From Hymenobacter rubidus (GTDB taxonomy: Bacteria; Bacteroidota; Bacteroidia; Cytophagales; Hymenobacteraceae), in the NCBI RefSeq assembly GCF_016734815.1, contig NZ_JAERQF010000002.1, positions 1-64,000 of the forward strand: a DNA stretch of 64,000 nucleotides, given 5' to 3'. A program made the translations under genes and the position numbers. This document shows, one piece after another, positions 16,986-25,004 of this stretch. A model generated the notes under the pieces. That model was given only the letters and a program-made list of their open reading frames with translations. It was not told the origin of the DNA and ran no database searches. Each line of letters begins with the position of its first letter. The stretch's first letter is position 1.

Positions 16986-17993
16986 TTAATTTCTCTCTTG
17001 AATAAACGCTTGGTTGGCCCGGAACCAGTCCAGGGTCTGGCGCAGCCCTTCGCGGATGCGAATCTGCGGGTTGTAGCCCAGCAGGTTTTGGGCTTTGGAG
17101 ATGTCGGCCAAAGAGTCGCGAATGTCGCCGGCCCGGTCGGGGCCGAACTTCGGCGCCAGGTCCGAGCCGGCTTCTTCGCGTAAAATGTCATACATCTGCA
17201 CCAGCGACGTCCGGTCGCCCACGGCAATGTTGTAAACCTGGCCCAGCGCTTCGGGCTTTTGCACCAATGCGGCGCGAATGTTGGCCTGCACGCAGTTCTC
17301 TACGTAGGTAAAATCGCGGGTCTGGCCGCCGTCGCCGTTGAGCGTGGGCGGCGTATTGTTCAGTATGGCGTCAATGAACAACGGAATCACGGCCGCATAA
17401 GCTCCGCCGGGGTCTTGGCGGGGACCGAAGATATTGAAATAGCGCAGGCCGATTATCTCCATGCCGTAGGTGCGGGCAAATACGTCGGCGTACAGCTCGT
17501 TGGCATATTTCGTCACGGCATAGGGCGAAAGCGGCTTGCCAATCCGGTCTTCTACTTTGGGCAAGCCGGGGTGGTCGCCATAAGTGGACGACGAAGCGGC
17601 GTACACGAAGCGCTTCACGCCCGCATCCTTTGCCGCGGTCAGCATCTGCACAAAACCGCCCACGTTCACGTCGTTGGTCAGCACGGGGTCTTTGATGGAG
17701 CGGGGCACCGAGCCGAGGGCCGCTTCGTGCAACACCACGTCTACGCCGGCGCAGGCGGCAGCGCACACCGCTGCGTCGCGAATGTCCCCGTCCAGAATTT
17801 CCAGGCGGGAATCTCCGGCAAACAGCGCCAGGTTTTTGCGGAAGCCGTTGGAATAATTATCCAAGGTCCGCACTTTTTTCACGCCGTATTTCAGCAGGTA
17901 CTCCACGATGTTGGAGCCAATAAAGCCCGCACCACCGGTAACGAGAAACGTCAGGTTATCAAGCGGCTGCTCGTGGAAAGGGGTTTCGTACAC
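16986..17993 (-). CDS. UDP-N-acetylglucosamine 4-epimerase-like (WbpP/TviC type) SDR
   Basis: This extended SDR of 335 residues has the NAD motif TGGAGFIG, the Ser-rich SSSTYGD active-site region and the catalytic YAVTK. The segment GSVPRSIKDP and the substrate loop FGPRQDPGGAYAAVIP are typical of WbpP/TviC/Gne epimerases that interconvert UDP-GlcNAc(A) and UDP-GalNAc(A). The start codon appears to be GTG at 17993; no ATG precedes the Rossmann fold. It sits with a WbpA-type dehydrogenase and so may serve a uronic-acid sugar path. Confidence 0.87.
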   Translation of the reverse strand: MYETPFHEQPLDNLTFLVTGGAGFIGSNIVEYLLKYGVKKVRTLDNYSNGFRKNLALFAGDSRLEILDGDIRDAAVCAAACAGVDVVLHEAALGSVPRSIKDPVLTNDVNVGGFVQMLTAAKDAGVKRFVYAASSSTYGDHPGLPKVEDRIGKPLSPYAVTKYANELYADVFARTYGMEIIGLRYFNIFGPRQDPGGAYAAVIPLFIDAILNNTPPTLNGDGGQTRDFTYVENCVQANIRAALVQKPEALGQVYNIAVGDRTSLVQMYDILREEAGSDLAPKFGPDRAGDIRDSLADISKAQNLLGYNPQIRIREGLRQTLDWFRANQAFIQERN

Positions 17994-18004
17994 TTTGTTT
18001 AATT

Positions 18005-18084
18005 AAGAATAAGGAATGAAGAATGAGGAATTGTTACTGACGAATCAGGCGAAGCAATTCTTCATTCCTCATCCTTCATTCCTC
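18005..18084. repeat. Heptad-periodic palindrome
   Basis: Four 7-bp units at 18005-18032 (AAGAATA, AGGAATG type) face four units at 18057-18084 (ATTCTTC, ATTCCTC type). It lies between the epimerase and rfbB. It shares its unit sequence with the element at 15894. Confidence 0.82.
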
Positions 18085-18097
18085 ATTGAGCGCAGCG

Positions 18098-19153
18098 CTA
18101 CCGTCCCGCGTACTGCTTCTGGTTGTAGTCCTGGTAAGCACCGCTCGTTACGCTGTTGAGCCATTCTTCGTTGGCGAGGTACCAGTCTACGGTTTGGGCG
18201 AGGCCTTGTTCGAAAGTCACGCTCGGCTTCCAGCCCAGCTCGTTCATGATTTTCGAGGAGTCGATGGCGTAGCGCATGTCGTGGCCGGCGCGGTCGGTCA
18301 CGAACTTGATGAGCTTGCGCGAGGTGCCCTGGGCCTGGCCGGTTTTCTGGTCCACCACGTCGCAGAGCAGCTCGATGAGCTTGAGGTTCTGCCACTCGTT
18401 CACGCCGCCGATGTTGTAGGTATCGCCGTTTTTGCCCTTGTGAAACACCGCGTCGATGGCCGTGGCGTGGTCCTTCACAAACAGCCAGTCGCGCACGTTT
18501 TCGCCTTTGCCATACACGGGCACCGGCTGGCCGGTACGCAAGCGGTGAATGGCCAAGGGAATCAGCTTCTCGGGGAAGTGATTGGGGCCGTAGTTGTTGG
18601 AGCAGTTGCTCAGCTTGATGGGCAGGCCGTACGTATGATGCCAGGCGCGCACAAAATGGTCGGAGCTAGCCTTAGAAGCCGAGTAAGGCGAACGAGGGTC
18701 GTAAGCCGTTTCCTCAGTGAACATTTCGGGACCGAAGTCCAATGAGCCGTATACCTCGTCGGTGCTTACGTGGTAAAACACGTGGCCATCGTAGCCGCCG
18801 GGCTGCCACAGGTTGCGCGCCGCATTCAGCAGATTCACGGTGCCGATGACGTTGGTTTTCACAAACGCCATGGGGTCGGTGATGCTGCGGTCGACGTGCG
18901 ACTCGGCCGCGAGGTGAATCACCGCGTCGGGCTCTTCGTTGGCAAAAAGCTGGTCGATGAAGTTCTGGTCGGCAATATCGCCCTTGATGAACTTGTAGTT
19001 CGACGCGTTTTCAATGTCGCGCAGGTTCTCCAAGTTGCCGGCGTAAGTCAGCGCGTCGAGGTTGAGAATCTGGTAGTCGGGATATTTCGTAACGAAGAGC
19101 CGAACTACGTGGGAGCCGATGAAGCCGGCGCCGCCGGTGATGAGAATTTTCAT
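18098..19153 (-). CDS. rfbB: dTDP-glucose 4,6-dehydratase
   Basis: RfbB (RmlB) converts dTDP-glucose to dTDP-4-keto-6-deoxyglucose, the branch point to deoxysugars. The 351-residue extended SDR shows TGGAGFIG at residues 6-13, LAAESHVDRSI, the catalytic STDEVYG (Asp132, Glu133) and YSASK with Tyr157 and Lys161. The Asp-Glu pair after the catalytic Thr is specific to 4,6-dehydratases. It lies in a same-strand run of nucleotide-sugar genes. Confidence 0.95.
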   Translation of the reverse strand: MKILITGGAGFIGSHVVRLFVTKYPDYQILNLDALTYAGNLENLRDIENASNYKFIKGDIADQNFIDQLFANEEPDAVIHLAAESHVDRSITDPMAFVKTNVIGTVNLLNAARNLWQPGGYDGHVFYHVSTDEVYGSLDFGPEMFTEETAYDPRSPYSASKASSDHFVRAWHHTYGLPIKLSNCSNNYGPNHFPEKLIPLAIHRLRTGQPVPVYGKGENVRDWLFVKDHATAIDAVFHKGKNGDTYNIGGVNEWQNLKLIELLCDVVDQKTGQAQGTSRKLIKFVTDRAGHDMRYAIDSSKIMNELGWKPSVTFEQGLAQTVDWYLANEEWLNSVTSGAYQDYNQKQYAGR

Positions 19154-19164
19154 GGGTTGGATTA

Positions 19165-19250
19165 TTAAATTGTTGACCTGTTAAATGGTTAAACTGTCGG
19201 AAGGCTTATCAGCCCAGGCAATTCAGCCATCCAACAGTTCAATAGTTCAG
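19165..19250. repeat. Octad-periodic imperfect palindrome
   Basis: Four 8-bp units at 19165-19196 (TTAAATTG, TTAAATGG type) face four 8-bp units at 19219-19250 (CAGTTCAA, TAGTTCAG type). Arm pairing is partial. It resembles the heptad elements but with a period of 8. It lies between rfbB and galE. Confidence 0.7.
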
Positions 19251-20272
19251 CCATTTTTATGAAGGGTTTGCTGCCATTTCCAGGCACTTGCCAAAGAGTC
19301 CAGCAGTGACGTTTCGGTTTTAAAGCCCAGCACCTGCTCGGCTTTGGTAGCATCGGCGTAGATGGCCGGCACGTCACCGGCCCGGCGTGGGCCGATGTGG
19401 TAGTTCAGCTTCAGGCCACTGGCCTGCTCAAAGGCCTGCACCACCTCCAGCACCGAATTGCCGTGGCCCGTGCCCACGTTGAAGGTCTCGACCACCTCAC
19501 TGGCCTTACGGTCCAGCAAGCGCTGCACCGCAACCACGTGCGCTTTCGCGAGGTCAACGACGTGAATGTAGTCCCGGATATTGGTCCCGTCGGGAGTGTC
19601 GTAATCGCCGCCATTGATGGTGAGCTGCTCCCGAATGCCCGCCGCCGTTTGGGTAATGTAGGGCACCAGGTTGTTGGGCACTCCCAGGGGCAATTCCCCA
19701 ATTTTAGCGGAATTATGGGCCCCGATTGGGTTGAAATAGCGCAGCAAAATGGTGTGCAGCTTATTGGTGGGCGCGGCCGAAACGTCGTGCACCACATCCT
19801 CGCACATTTGCTTGGTGCGGCCGTAGGGCGACGAAGCCGGCTTGCTGGGCGTGGCTTCCGTTACGGGCAGGGCATCGGGAATACCGTACACGGTGCACGA
19901 GGACGAAAACACCAGGTTTGTTACCTCAAACTCGGTCATCACTTCCAGTAGGGTCAATAGCGAACCCACGTTGTTCTGGAAATAGGCCAACGGCTTCTGC
20001 ACCGACTCGCCGACGGCTTTGTACGCCGCAAAGTGTATGACGCCGTCAATCTTTTCCTCCGTCTGAAAAACAGTGCGAAGGGCCGCGTTGTCGGCGCAAT
20101 CGATGCGATACGTGGGTACTTTGGCGCCAATAATGGCTTCAATACCGGCCAGCGCCGATTCTTCCGAATTGCTAAAATTGTCGACTATAACCGGCTGATA
20201 GCCCGCTTGGTATAGCTCCACCACGGCGTGAGAGCCGATGTAGCCGGCGCCGCCGGTAACGAGAATTTTCAT
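19247..20272 (-). CDS. galE: UDP-glucose 4-epimerase
   Basis: GalE interconverts UDP-glucose and UDP-galactose. The 341-residue extended SDR has TGGAGYIGSH at the N terminus, HFAAYKAVGESV, SSSCTVYG, the catalytic YGRTK and RYFNPIGAH, all of the GalE signature. The gene likely feeds UDP-Gal to glycan synthesis. Confidence 0.95.
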   Translation of the reverse strand: MKILVTGGAGYIGSHAVVELYQAGYQPVIVDNFSNSEESALAGIEAIIGAKVPTYRIDCADNAALRTVFQTEEKIDGVIHFAAYKAVGESVQKPLAYFQNNVGSLLTLLEVMTEFEVTNLVFSSSCTVYGIPDALPVTEATPSKPASSPYGRTKQMCEDVVHDVSAAPTNKLHTILLRYFNPIGAHNSAKIGELPLGVPNNLVPYITQTAAGIREQLTINGGDYDTPDGTNIRDYIHVVDLAKAHVVAVQRLLDRKASEVVETFNVGTGHGNSVLEVVQAFEQASGLKLNYHIGPRRAGDVPAIYADATKAEQVLGFKTETSLLDSLASAWKWQQTLHKNG

Positions 20273-20276
20273 ATTG

Positions 20277-20373
20277 TTAGCGACTAGCTGAAAGCCATTA
20301 GCGGTTAGCTTTTTTGGCTATTGCTCCCATAGACAGAGAGCTAACAGCTAATAGCTATTGGCTAACAGCTCAA
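20277..20373. repeat. Heptad-periodic palindrome
   Basis: Five 7-bp units at 20277-20311 (TTAGCGA, TTAGCGG type) face five at 20339-20373 (AGCTAAC, AGCTAAT type). The unit sequence differs from the 15894 and 18005 elements but the architecture is the same. It fills the galE-dehydrogenase gap. Confidence 0.8.
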
Positions 20374-20377
20374 TAAA

Positions 20378-21673
20378 TTATAAGCTCCAGTAATGCAGGT
20401 CCTTCATTTTGCCGCGGTACAGGCCCTTGATGTCCACCAGCACGGCGTTATCGGAGGTGATGGATTTGAAATAGGCCTCGTCTTTCTCGGCATAGGGCTG
20501 GTGGCTCACGGCCACAATCACGGCGTCGTAGTCGGCACGTACGTCATCGTTGTGGGTGAGGCGGAAGCCGTATTCGTGGTGCAGCTCATTGGAATCGGCG
20601 TGCGGGTCAACGATGTCGACATTTACCGAGAAGTTTTTCAACTCCTGAATCACGTCGGCCACCTTGGAGTTGCGAATATCCTCCACATTTTCTTTGAACG
20701 TAGCGCCCATCACCAGCACTCGGCTTTTGGCCACGTCCTTGCCTTTTTTAATCATCATCTGCACCGTCTTGCGGGCAATGTAGGCACCCATGTTGTCGTT
20801 GGTGGTGCGGCCCGAAAGAATAACTTTGGCGTCGTAACCCAGCTCTTTGGCCTTGTAGGTCAGGTAGTACGGGTCGACGCCGATGCAGTGACCGCCTACC
20901 AGACCGGGCGAGAACTTCAGGAAGTTCCACTTGGTGCCGGCGGCTTCCAGCACCTCGTAGGTGTTGATGCTCATGCGGTCGAAAATCATCGACAGCTCGT
21001 TCATCAGGGCAATGTTGACGTCGCGTTGCGTGTTTTCAATGATTTTGGCGGCCTCGGCCACCCGAATGCTGCTGGCGCGGTGCACGCCGGCTTTCACCAC
21101 CAGCTCGTATACCTTGGCAATCACGTCGAGCGACTCCTCGTCGCAGCCGCTCACCACCTTCACGATGCGGGTGAGGGTGTGCTCCTTGTCGCCGGGGTTG
21201 ATGCGCTCAGGCGAGTAGCCAACTTTGAAATCAACCGGAAATTTCAGGCCCGAAAGGCGTTCCATCACCGGAATGCAGTCTTCCTCGGTGCAACCGGGGT
21301 ACACGGTGCTTTCGAATACCACGTAGTCGCCTTTCTTCAGCACTTTGCCCACCGACGACGACGCGCCGAGCAGGGGCTTGAGGTCGGGCTGGGCATGCTC
21401 GTCGATGGGCGTGGGAACGGCCACGATGTAGAATTGGGCCTGGCGCAATACCTCCAGCGAATCGGTGAACGTGATGTCGCAGCCCTCAAAGTCTTTTTTC
21501 TCCAGTTCGCCGCTGGGGTCAATGCCCTGCTTCATCTGGGCCACCCGGCCGGCGTTGATGTCAAAGCCGATAACCTTGAGTTGCTTGGCAAACTCAAGGG
21601 CGATGGGCAGGCCCACGTAGCCGAGGCCGATAACGGCCAGCGTGGCCTCTTTGCGCAATAATTGGTCGTACAC
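20378..21673 (-). CDS. UDP-N-acetyl-hexosamine 6-dehydrogenase (WbpA/TviB type)
   Basis: This NAD-dependent four-electron dehydrogenase oxidises C6 of a UDP-HexNAc to the uronic acid. The 431-residue product has the N-terminal GLGYVGLP motif, VAVPTPID, the EAAKIIENTQRDVNIAL helix (Lys210) and the catalytic Cys263 in GGHCIGVDPYYL. These fit the UDP-GlcNAc/GalNAc branch rather than UDP-glucose dehydrogenase. The start appears to be GTG at 21673, since a repeat lies just upstream. Together with the WbpP-type epimerase and the WbpD-type acetyltransferase it suggests an acidic amino-sugar. Confidence 0.9.
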   Translation of the reverse strand: MYDQLLRKEATLAVIGLGYVGLPIALEFAKQLKVIGFDINAGRVAQMKQGIDPSGELEKKDFEGCDITFTDSLEVLRQAQFYIVAVPTPIDEHAQPDLKPLLGASSSVGKVLKKGDYVVFESTVYPGCTEEDCIPVMERLSGLKFPVDFKVGYSPERINPGDKEHTLTRIVKVVSGCDEESLDVIAKVYELVVKAGVHRASSIRVAEAAKIIENTQRDVNIALMNELSMIFDRMSINTYEVLEAAGTKWNFLKFSPGLVGGHCIGVDPYYLTYKAKELGYDAKVILSGRTTNDNMGAYIARKTVQMMIKKGKDVAKSRVLVMGATFKENVEDIRNSKVADVIQELKNFSVNVDIVDPHADSNELHHEYGFRLTHNDDVRADYDAVIVAVSHQPYAEKDEAYFKSITSDNAVLVDIKGLYRGKMKDLHYWSL

Positions 21674-21681
21674 TGCTGGAA

Positions 21682-21709
21682 TTATGAGTTATGAATTATA
21701 AATTATGAG
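21682..21709. repeat. Short heptad tandem repeat
   Basis: Four 7-bp units of the type TTATGAG fill the gap between the dehydrogenase and the acetyltransferase. The last unit contains the TAA stop of the acetyltransferase (21703-21705 on the minus strand). It looks like a one-armed relative of the heptad palindromes. Confidence 0.7.
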
Positions 21710-22335
21710 TTCACCCGGGGGCGTTTGGCTGCGTTAGGCACCACGGGCCTCACCGAGTGTTCGTCGGGGCTCAACTGGTAAGCCTCCCCGCTTTCCGGGC
21801 ACGTCGCACGGCCTTTTTCGTCAAAAGTGAGGCGGTGCCCGTAGGCACTCATCCAGCCTTGGGGCTGCGCAGGCGTGCCGTATACGAGGGCGTAGGCGGG
21901 CACGTCGTGCGTGACCACGCTTCCTGCTCCCACAAAGGCGTAGCGCCCCAAGCGCACGCCGCATACGATGGTGGCATTGGCCCCGATGGTGACGCCCTGC
22001 TCCAGATACGTGGTCAGGTATTGGCCGGGCCCTTTGCGAGCCACCGCGCTGCGCGGATTTTTCACGTTGGTGAACACCACGGAAGGGCCCAGAAACACGT
22101 CATCTTCGCAGATGACGCCCCCGTAGAGACTGACGTTGTTCTGCACCTTCACATTGCGGCCCAGGGTCACGCCGTCGGCCACGAAAACATTCTGGCCCAG
22201 GTTGCAGTCTTCGCCAATATCGGCGCCGGCGCACACGTGGCAAAAGTGCCAGATGCGGCTACCCCGGCCTACCTGGCAGCCCTCGTCGAGGACGGCAGTG
22301 GGATGGGCGTAGTAATCGGGCGTAGCGTGGGGCAT
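21703..22335 (-). CDS. WbpD-type hexapeptide N-acetyltransferase
   Basis: The 210-residue left-handed beta-helix acetyltransferase has repeated hexapeptide turns ([45 protein letters not shown]). The RIWHFCHV segment and NVKNPRSAV loop fit WbpD/WlbB enzymes that acetylate the 3-amino group of UDP-2-acetamido-3-amino-glucuronate. The C-terminal CPESG-AYQLS tail is also seen in that group. The partner enzymes WbpB and WbpE are not in the window. A TAnnTTTG -7 element precedes it on the minus strand. Confidence 0.87.
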   Translation of the reverse strand: MPHATPDYYAHPTAVLDEGCQVGRGSRIWHFCHVCAGADIGEDCNLGQNVFVADGVTLGRNVKVQNNVSLYGGVICEDDVFLGPSVVFTNVKNPRSAVARKGPGQYLTTYLEQGVTIGANATIVCGVRLGRYAFVGAGSVVTHDVPAYALVYGTPAQPQGWMSAYGHRLTFDEKGRATCPESGEAYQLSPDEHSVRPVVPNAAKRPRVNS

Positions 22336-22360
22336 GCGGGGTGCGGGTAGTTTCGGCCCG

Positions 22361-22368
22361 CAAAGGTA
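22361..22368 (-). promoter_or_regulatory. -7 element for the WbpD-type gene
   Basis: Read on the minus strand this is TACCTTTG, matching TAnnTTTG, 25 bases upstream of the ATG at 22335. It would drive the minus-strand nucleotide-sugar genes from a divergent promoter region. Confidence 0.6.
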
Positions 22369-22392
22369 AGGAGAAGGGCGGGGTTGGCTTCG

Positions 22393-22400
22393 TACTTTTG
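22393..22400 (+). promoter_or_regulatory. -7 element for the Uma2 gene
   Basis: TACTTTTG matches TAnnTTTG and lies 26 bases before the ATG at 22427. It is divergent to the element at 22361-22368, only 24 bases away. Confidence 0.55.
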
Positions 22401-22426
22401 GGTAATTCGCTTATTTCGCTTGTATT

Positions 22427-23017
22427 ATGGAGCAACCTGCCTTTCAAGCTGACCCCACGGCCTTTGTTTCGCCCGAAGACTACCTACGCCTAGAGCGTGC
22501 GGCGGAATTCAAGCACGAATATTATCAGGGTGAAGTGCGGGCCATGGCCGGCGCCGGCTACGCGCACAACCTGATTTGTGCAAACCTGACAGGAGAGTTA
22601 TATAGTCGCCTGCGCGGCAAAGGGTGCTCCGTAGTGGGCAGCGACCAACGCCTGCAAATCATGAGCGGCAGCGCCTTCGTGTATCCGGACCTGACGGTGG
22701 TGTGCGGCAAGCCAGAATTTAACGATGGCCAAAAGCCTGACACCCTGCTAAACCCCACGCTACTGGTCGAGGCACTATCGCCCAGCACCAGCCTCTACGA
22801 CCGCAGCGACAAGTTTATGCTGTACCGCCAAGTACCAAGCCTGCGCCAGTACCTCACGCTGGACGCGCAGTCGGTTCACGCCGAATTGCATACGCTGGAC
22901 GAGCTCGGCCGCTGGGTGCTCACCGAAACCCGCGACCTCAATGCCGTGCTGGACTTGAGTTGCATTGGCTGCCAAGTGCCGCTGGTGGAGGTGTACGCGG
23001 GAGTTGAATTTGACTAG
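22427..23017 (+). CDS. Uma2 family putative restriction endonuclease-like protein
   Basis: The 196-residue protein belongs to the Uma2 (DUF820) group with a PD-(D/E)xK nuclease-like core: the YPDLTVVCG strand supplies the Asp and LLVEALSPST the Glu, followed by DRSDKFMLYR. The N-terminal YLRLERAAEFKHEYYQGE is the family opening. These proteins are numerous in Bacteroidota and cyanobacteria and their biological role is unsettled. It stands alone between two minus-strand groups. Confidence 0.88.
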   Translation: MEQPAFQADPTAFVSPEDYLRLERAAEFKHEYYQGEVRAMAGAGYAHNLICANLTGELYSRLRGKGCSVVGSDQRLQIMSGSAFVYPDLTVVCGKPEFNDGQKPDTLLNPTLLVEALSPSTSLYDRSDKFMLYRQVPSLRQYLTLDAQSVHAELHTLDELGRWVLTETRDLNAVLDLSCIGCQVPLVEVYAGVEFD

Positions 23018-23020
23018 CGC

Positions 23021-23407
23021 TTATGGCTTTGCGCCAAGAATTGCATGCAGCATTGCAGCTAGGCCGTAGCCGAATGAAATCAGGAGGTAAAAGCAAAAGC
23101 TTAGGTAGGTCAACCAAAGCATCCCGATGAATGCGGCCACTGATTCGCCCACGTGTCGCTGCCGTAAGGCCCACGCCAGCAGGCCAGCATTGAACGCCAT
23201 TCCCAGTCCCCAACTGACCAACGCATTTGTCTCCACAGCTGCTTGGGACAAAGCGAAACCGCCATCTGACGCATTCACAGGCGCTTTTACAAAGTCAATG
23301 TAAAGCCCCATATACGACCATGCACTATCAAGCACGAGCAACACCAAAAGCATCACAAAGAAGCGGGGCCAGGCGGACCAGAGGTTTCCCATTTGCTGGT
23401 ACGGCAT
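23021..23407 (-). CDS. Hypothetical membrane protein
   Basis: The 128-residue product has four predicted hydrophobic segments (about 15-32, 62-82, 88-105 and 105-125) and a short polar N terminus. I recognise no family. It lies 12 bases downstream of the ALDH stop on the same strand, so the two may be co-transcribed. Confidence 0.65.
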   Translation of the reverse strand: MPYQQMGNLWSAWPRFFVMLLVLLVLDSAWSYMGLYIDFVKAPVNASDGGFALSQAAVETNALVSWGLGMAFNAGLLAWALRQRHVGESVAAFIGMLWLTYLSFCFYLLISFGYGLAAMLHAILGAKP

Positions 23408-23419
23408 AGCAGCTGCTTG

Positions 23420-24862
23420 TTAAAGCTTCACGCACACGTTCTGCGCTTCGGTGAAAAACCGTAAGGCTTCCAAGCCGCCTTCGCGGCCCACGCCGGAGTT
23501 TTTCATGCCGCCGAAGGGCGTGCGCAGGTCACGGTGTAGCCAAGTATTTATCCACACAATGCCGCTGTGTAGCCGATGCGCCACGCGGTGCGCGCGTTGC
23601 AAGTCGCGGGTCCAGATGGTGGCCGACAGGCCGTAGTCGGTGCTGTTGGCCATCATCAGGGCCTCTTCATCGGTGTCGAAGGGCGTAAGCGTCACTACGG
23701 GGCCAAATATTTCTTCCTGGTTGGTGCGGCAGTCAAACGGCAGGCTTTCGAAGACAGTGGGCTCCAGGAAGTAACCACCTTCGCAACGGCCGGGCACGGT
23801 GACGCGGTGGCCGCCGGCCAGGAGCCCCCCCCCTTCTTCGTGCGCCAGTTTAATGTAGGCCAGCACTTTGTTTAAGTGGGCCTCACTCACCAACGCGCCC
23901 TGCTTGGTATCGGTTGCGAGTGGGTCGCCTATTTTTTGGCCCTTAAGCTGCTTGAGAAACTCGCTTTTAAACGCCTCATATATGGGCCTTTCGATGAATA
24001 TCCGGGAGCCGCACAGGCAAATCTGGCCCTGGTTGGCGAAGCTGCTGCGGATGCTGGTGGCCACGGCCGCAGCCAGGTCGCAATCGGCAAATATCAGGTT
24101 GGGATTCTTGCCGCCCAGCTCTAGGCTAAGCTTTTTGAACATGGGCGCGGCAGTGCGGGCCAAGTGCCGCCCGGTGGAAGTGCCCCCCGTGAAGCTGATG
24201 GCCTTAATGCCCGGATGCTCCACCATGGCCTGCCCGCAGTTAGGGCCGTTGCCGTGCACGATGTTGAGCACGCCCGCCGGCAGGCCCGCTTCAATGCATA
24301 GTTCGCTCAGTAAAAAAGCCGTAGCGGGGGTGATTTCTGACGGCTTGGCCACTACGCAGCAACCCACGGCCAAGGCCGGCGCAATTTTCCAAGTGAAGAG
24401 GTAAAGCGGCAGGTTCCAGGGCGAAATGCAGCCGACCACACCCACCGGGTGGCGCACGGTGTAGTTTACGGCCACGCCTTCCTGCACGTGGGCTTCGGTG
24501 GCGAAATGACCGGCAGCCGTACCAAAAAAGTGAAAGTTGCTGGCCGCGCGCGGAATGTCCATCACGCGGGCCAGGCTCAGGGGCTTGCCGTTGTCCTGGC
24601 TTTCGGCCTGGGCCAAGCGCTCCAGATTGGCATCGATTAGGTCGGCAATTTTGACCAGCAGGCTGCCCCGGCCTTCGGCCGGCAGGGCCCGCCAGGCTGG
24701 CAGAGCAGCTTCGGCGGCAGCAACTGCGGCGGCTACGTCTTCGGGGCCGGAATCGGGAATCTGGCCGTAGACTTGGCCGGTAGCGGGCTCGATGTTGTCG
24801 AGGTAGCGGCCGGCGAGCGGTGGCGCGAGCTGACCGTTGATATAGTTGTGAATGCGGAGCAT
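23420..24862 (-). CDS. 2-Aminomuconic semialdehyde dehydrogenase-type aldehyde dehydrogenase
   Basis: This NAD-dependent dehydrogenase of 480 residues has the oxyanion Asn150 (SPWN), Glu248 in LELGGK and the catalytic Cys282 in GQICLC. The C-terminal block WLHRDLRTPFGGMKNSG and the FFTEAQNVCVKL tail are typical of the ALDH8 group that oxidises 2-aminomuconate or 2-hydroxymuconate semialdehyde. With ACMSD, 3-HAO, kynU and kmo in the same window the aminomuconate substrate is the better choice (inference). Start ATG 24862 matches the family N terminus. A TACTTTTG -7 element lies 24 bases upstream. Confidence 0.87.
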   Translation of the reverse strand: MLRIHNYINGQLAPPLAGRYLDNIEPATGQVYGQIPDSGPEDVAAAVAAAEAALPAWRALPAEGRGSLLVKIADLIDANLERLAQAESQDNGKPLSLARVMDIPRAASNFHFFGTAAGHFATEAHVQEGVAVNYTVRHPVGVVGCISPWNLPLYLFTWKIAPALAVGCCVVAKPSEITPATAFLLSELCIEAGLPAGVLNIVHGNGPNCGQAMVEHPGIKAISFTGGTSTGRHLARTAAPMFKKLSLELGGKNPNLIFADCDLAAAVATSIRSSFANQGQICLCGSRIFIERPIYEAFKSEFLKQLKGQKIGDPLATDTKQGALVSEAHLNKVLAYIKLAHEEGGGLLAGGHRVTVPGRCEGGYFLEPTVFESLPFDCRTNQEEIFGPVVTLTPFDTDEEALMMANSTDYGLSATIWTRDLQRAHRVAHRLHSGIVWINTWLHRDLRTPFGGMKNSGVGREGGLEALRFFTEAQNVCVKL

Positions 24863-24886
24863 GAGCGGCAATTGTGTGGGCAGCAC

Positions 24887-24894
24887 CAAAAGTA
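24887..24894 (-). promoter_or_regulatory. -7 element for the ALDH gene
   Basis: The minus-strand reading is TACTTTTG (TAnnTTTG), 24 bases upstream of the ATG at 24862. It is back-to-back with the plus-strand element at 24953. Confidence 0.6.
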
Positions 24895-24952
24895 GATACT
24901 GGCTCCAACAAGTGACATCTTGTCTGAAGCGGTGGCCTTCGATGGCTACCCA

Positions 24953-24960
24953 TACCTTTG
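24953..24960 (+). promoter_or_regulatory. -7 element for the first glycan-island membrane protein
   Basis: TACCTTTG matches TAnnTTTG. It lies 44 bases upstream of the ATG at 25005 and supports that start over longer in-frame options. Confidence 0.6.
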
Positions 24961-25004
24961 TCTCTAATTTGCCGGCTGCTCTAGCATCTACCAATTATTT
25001 GCTT

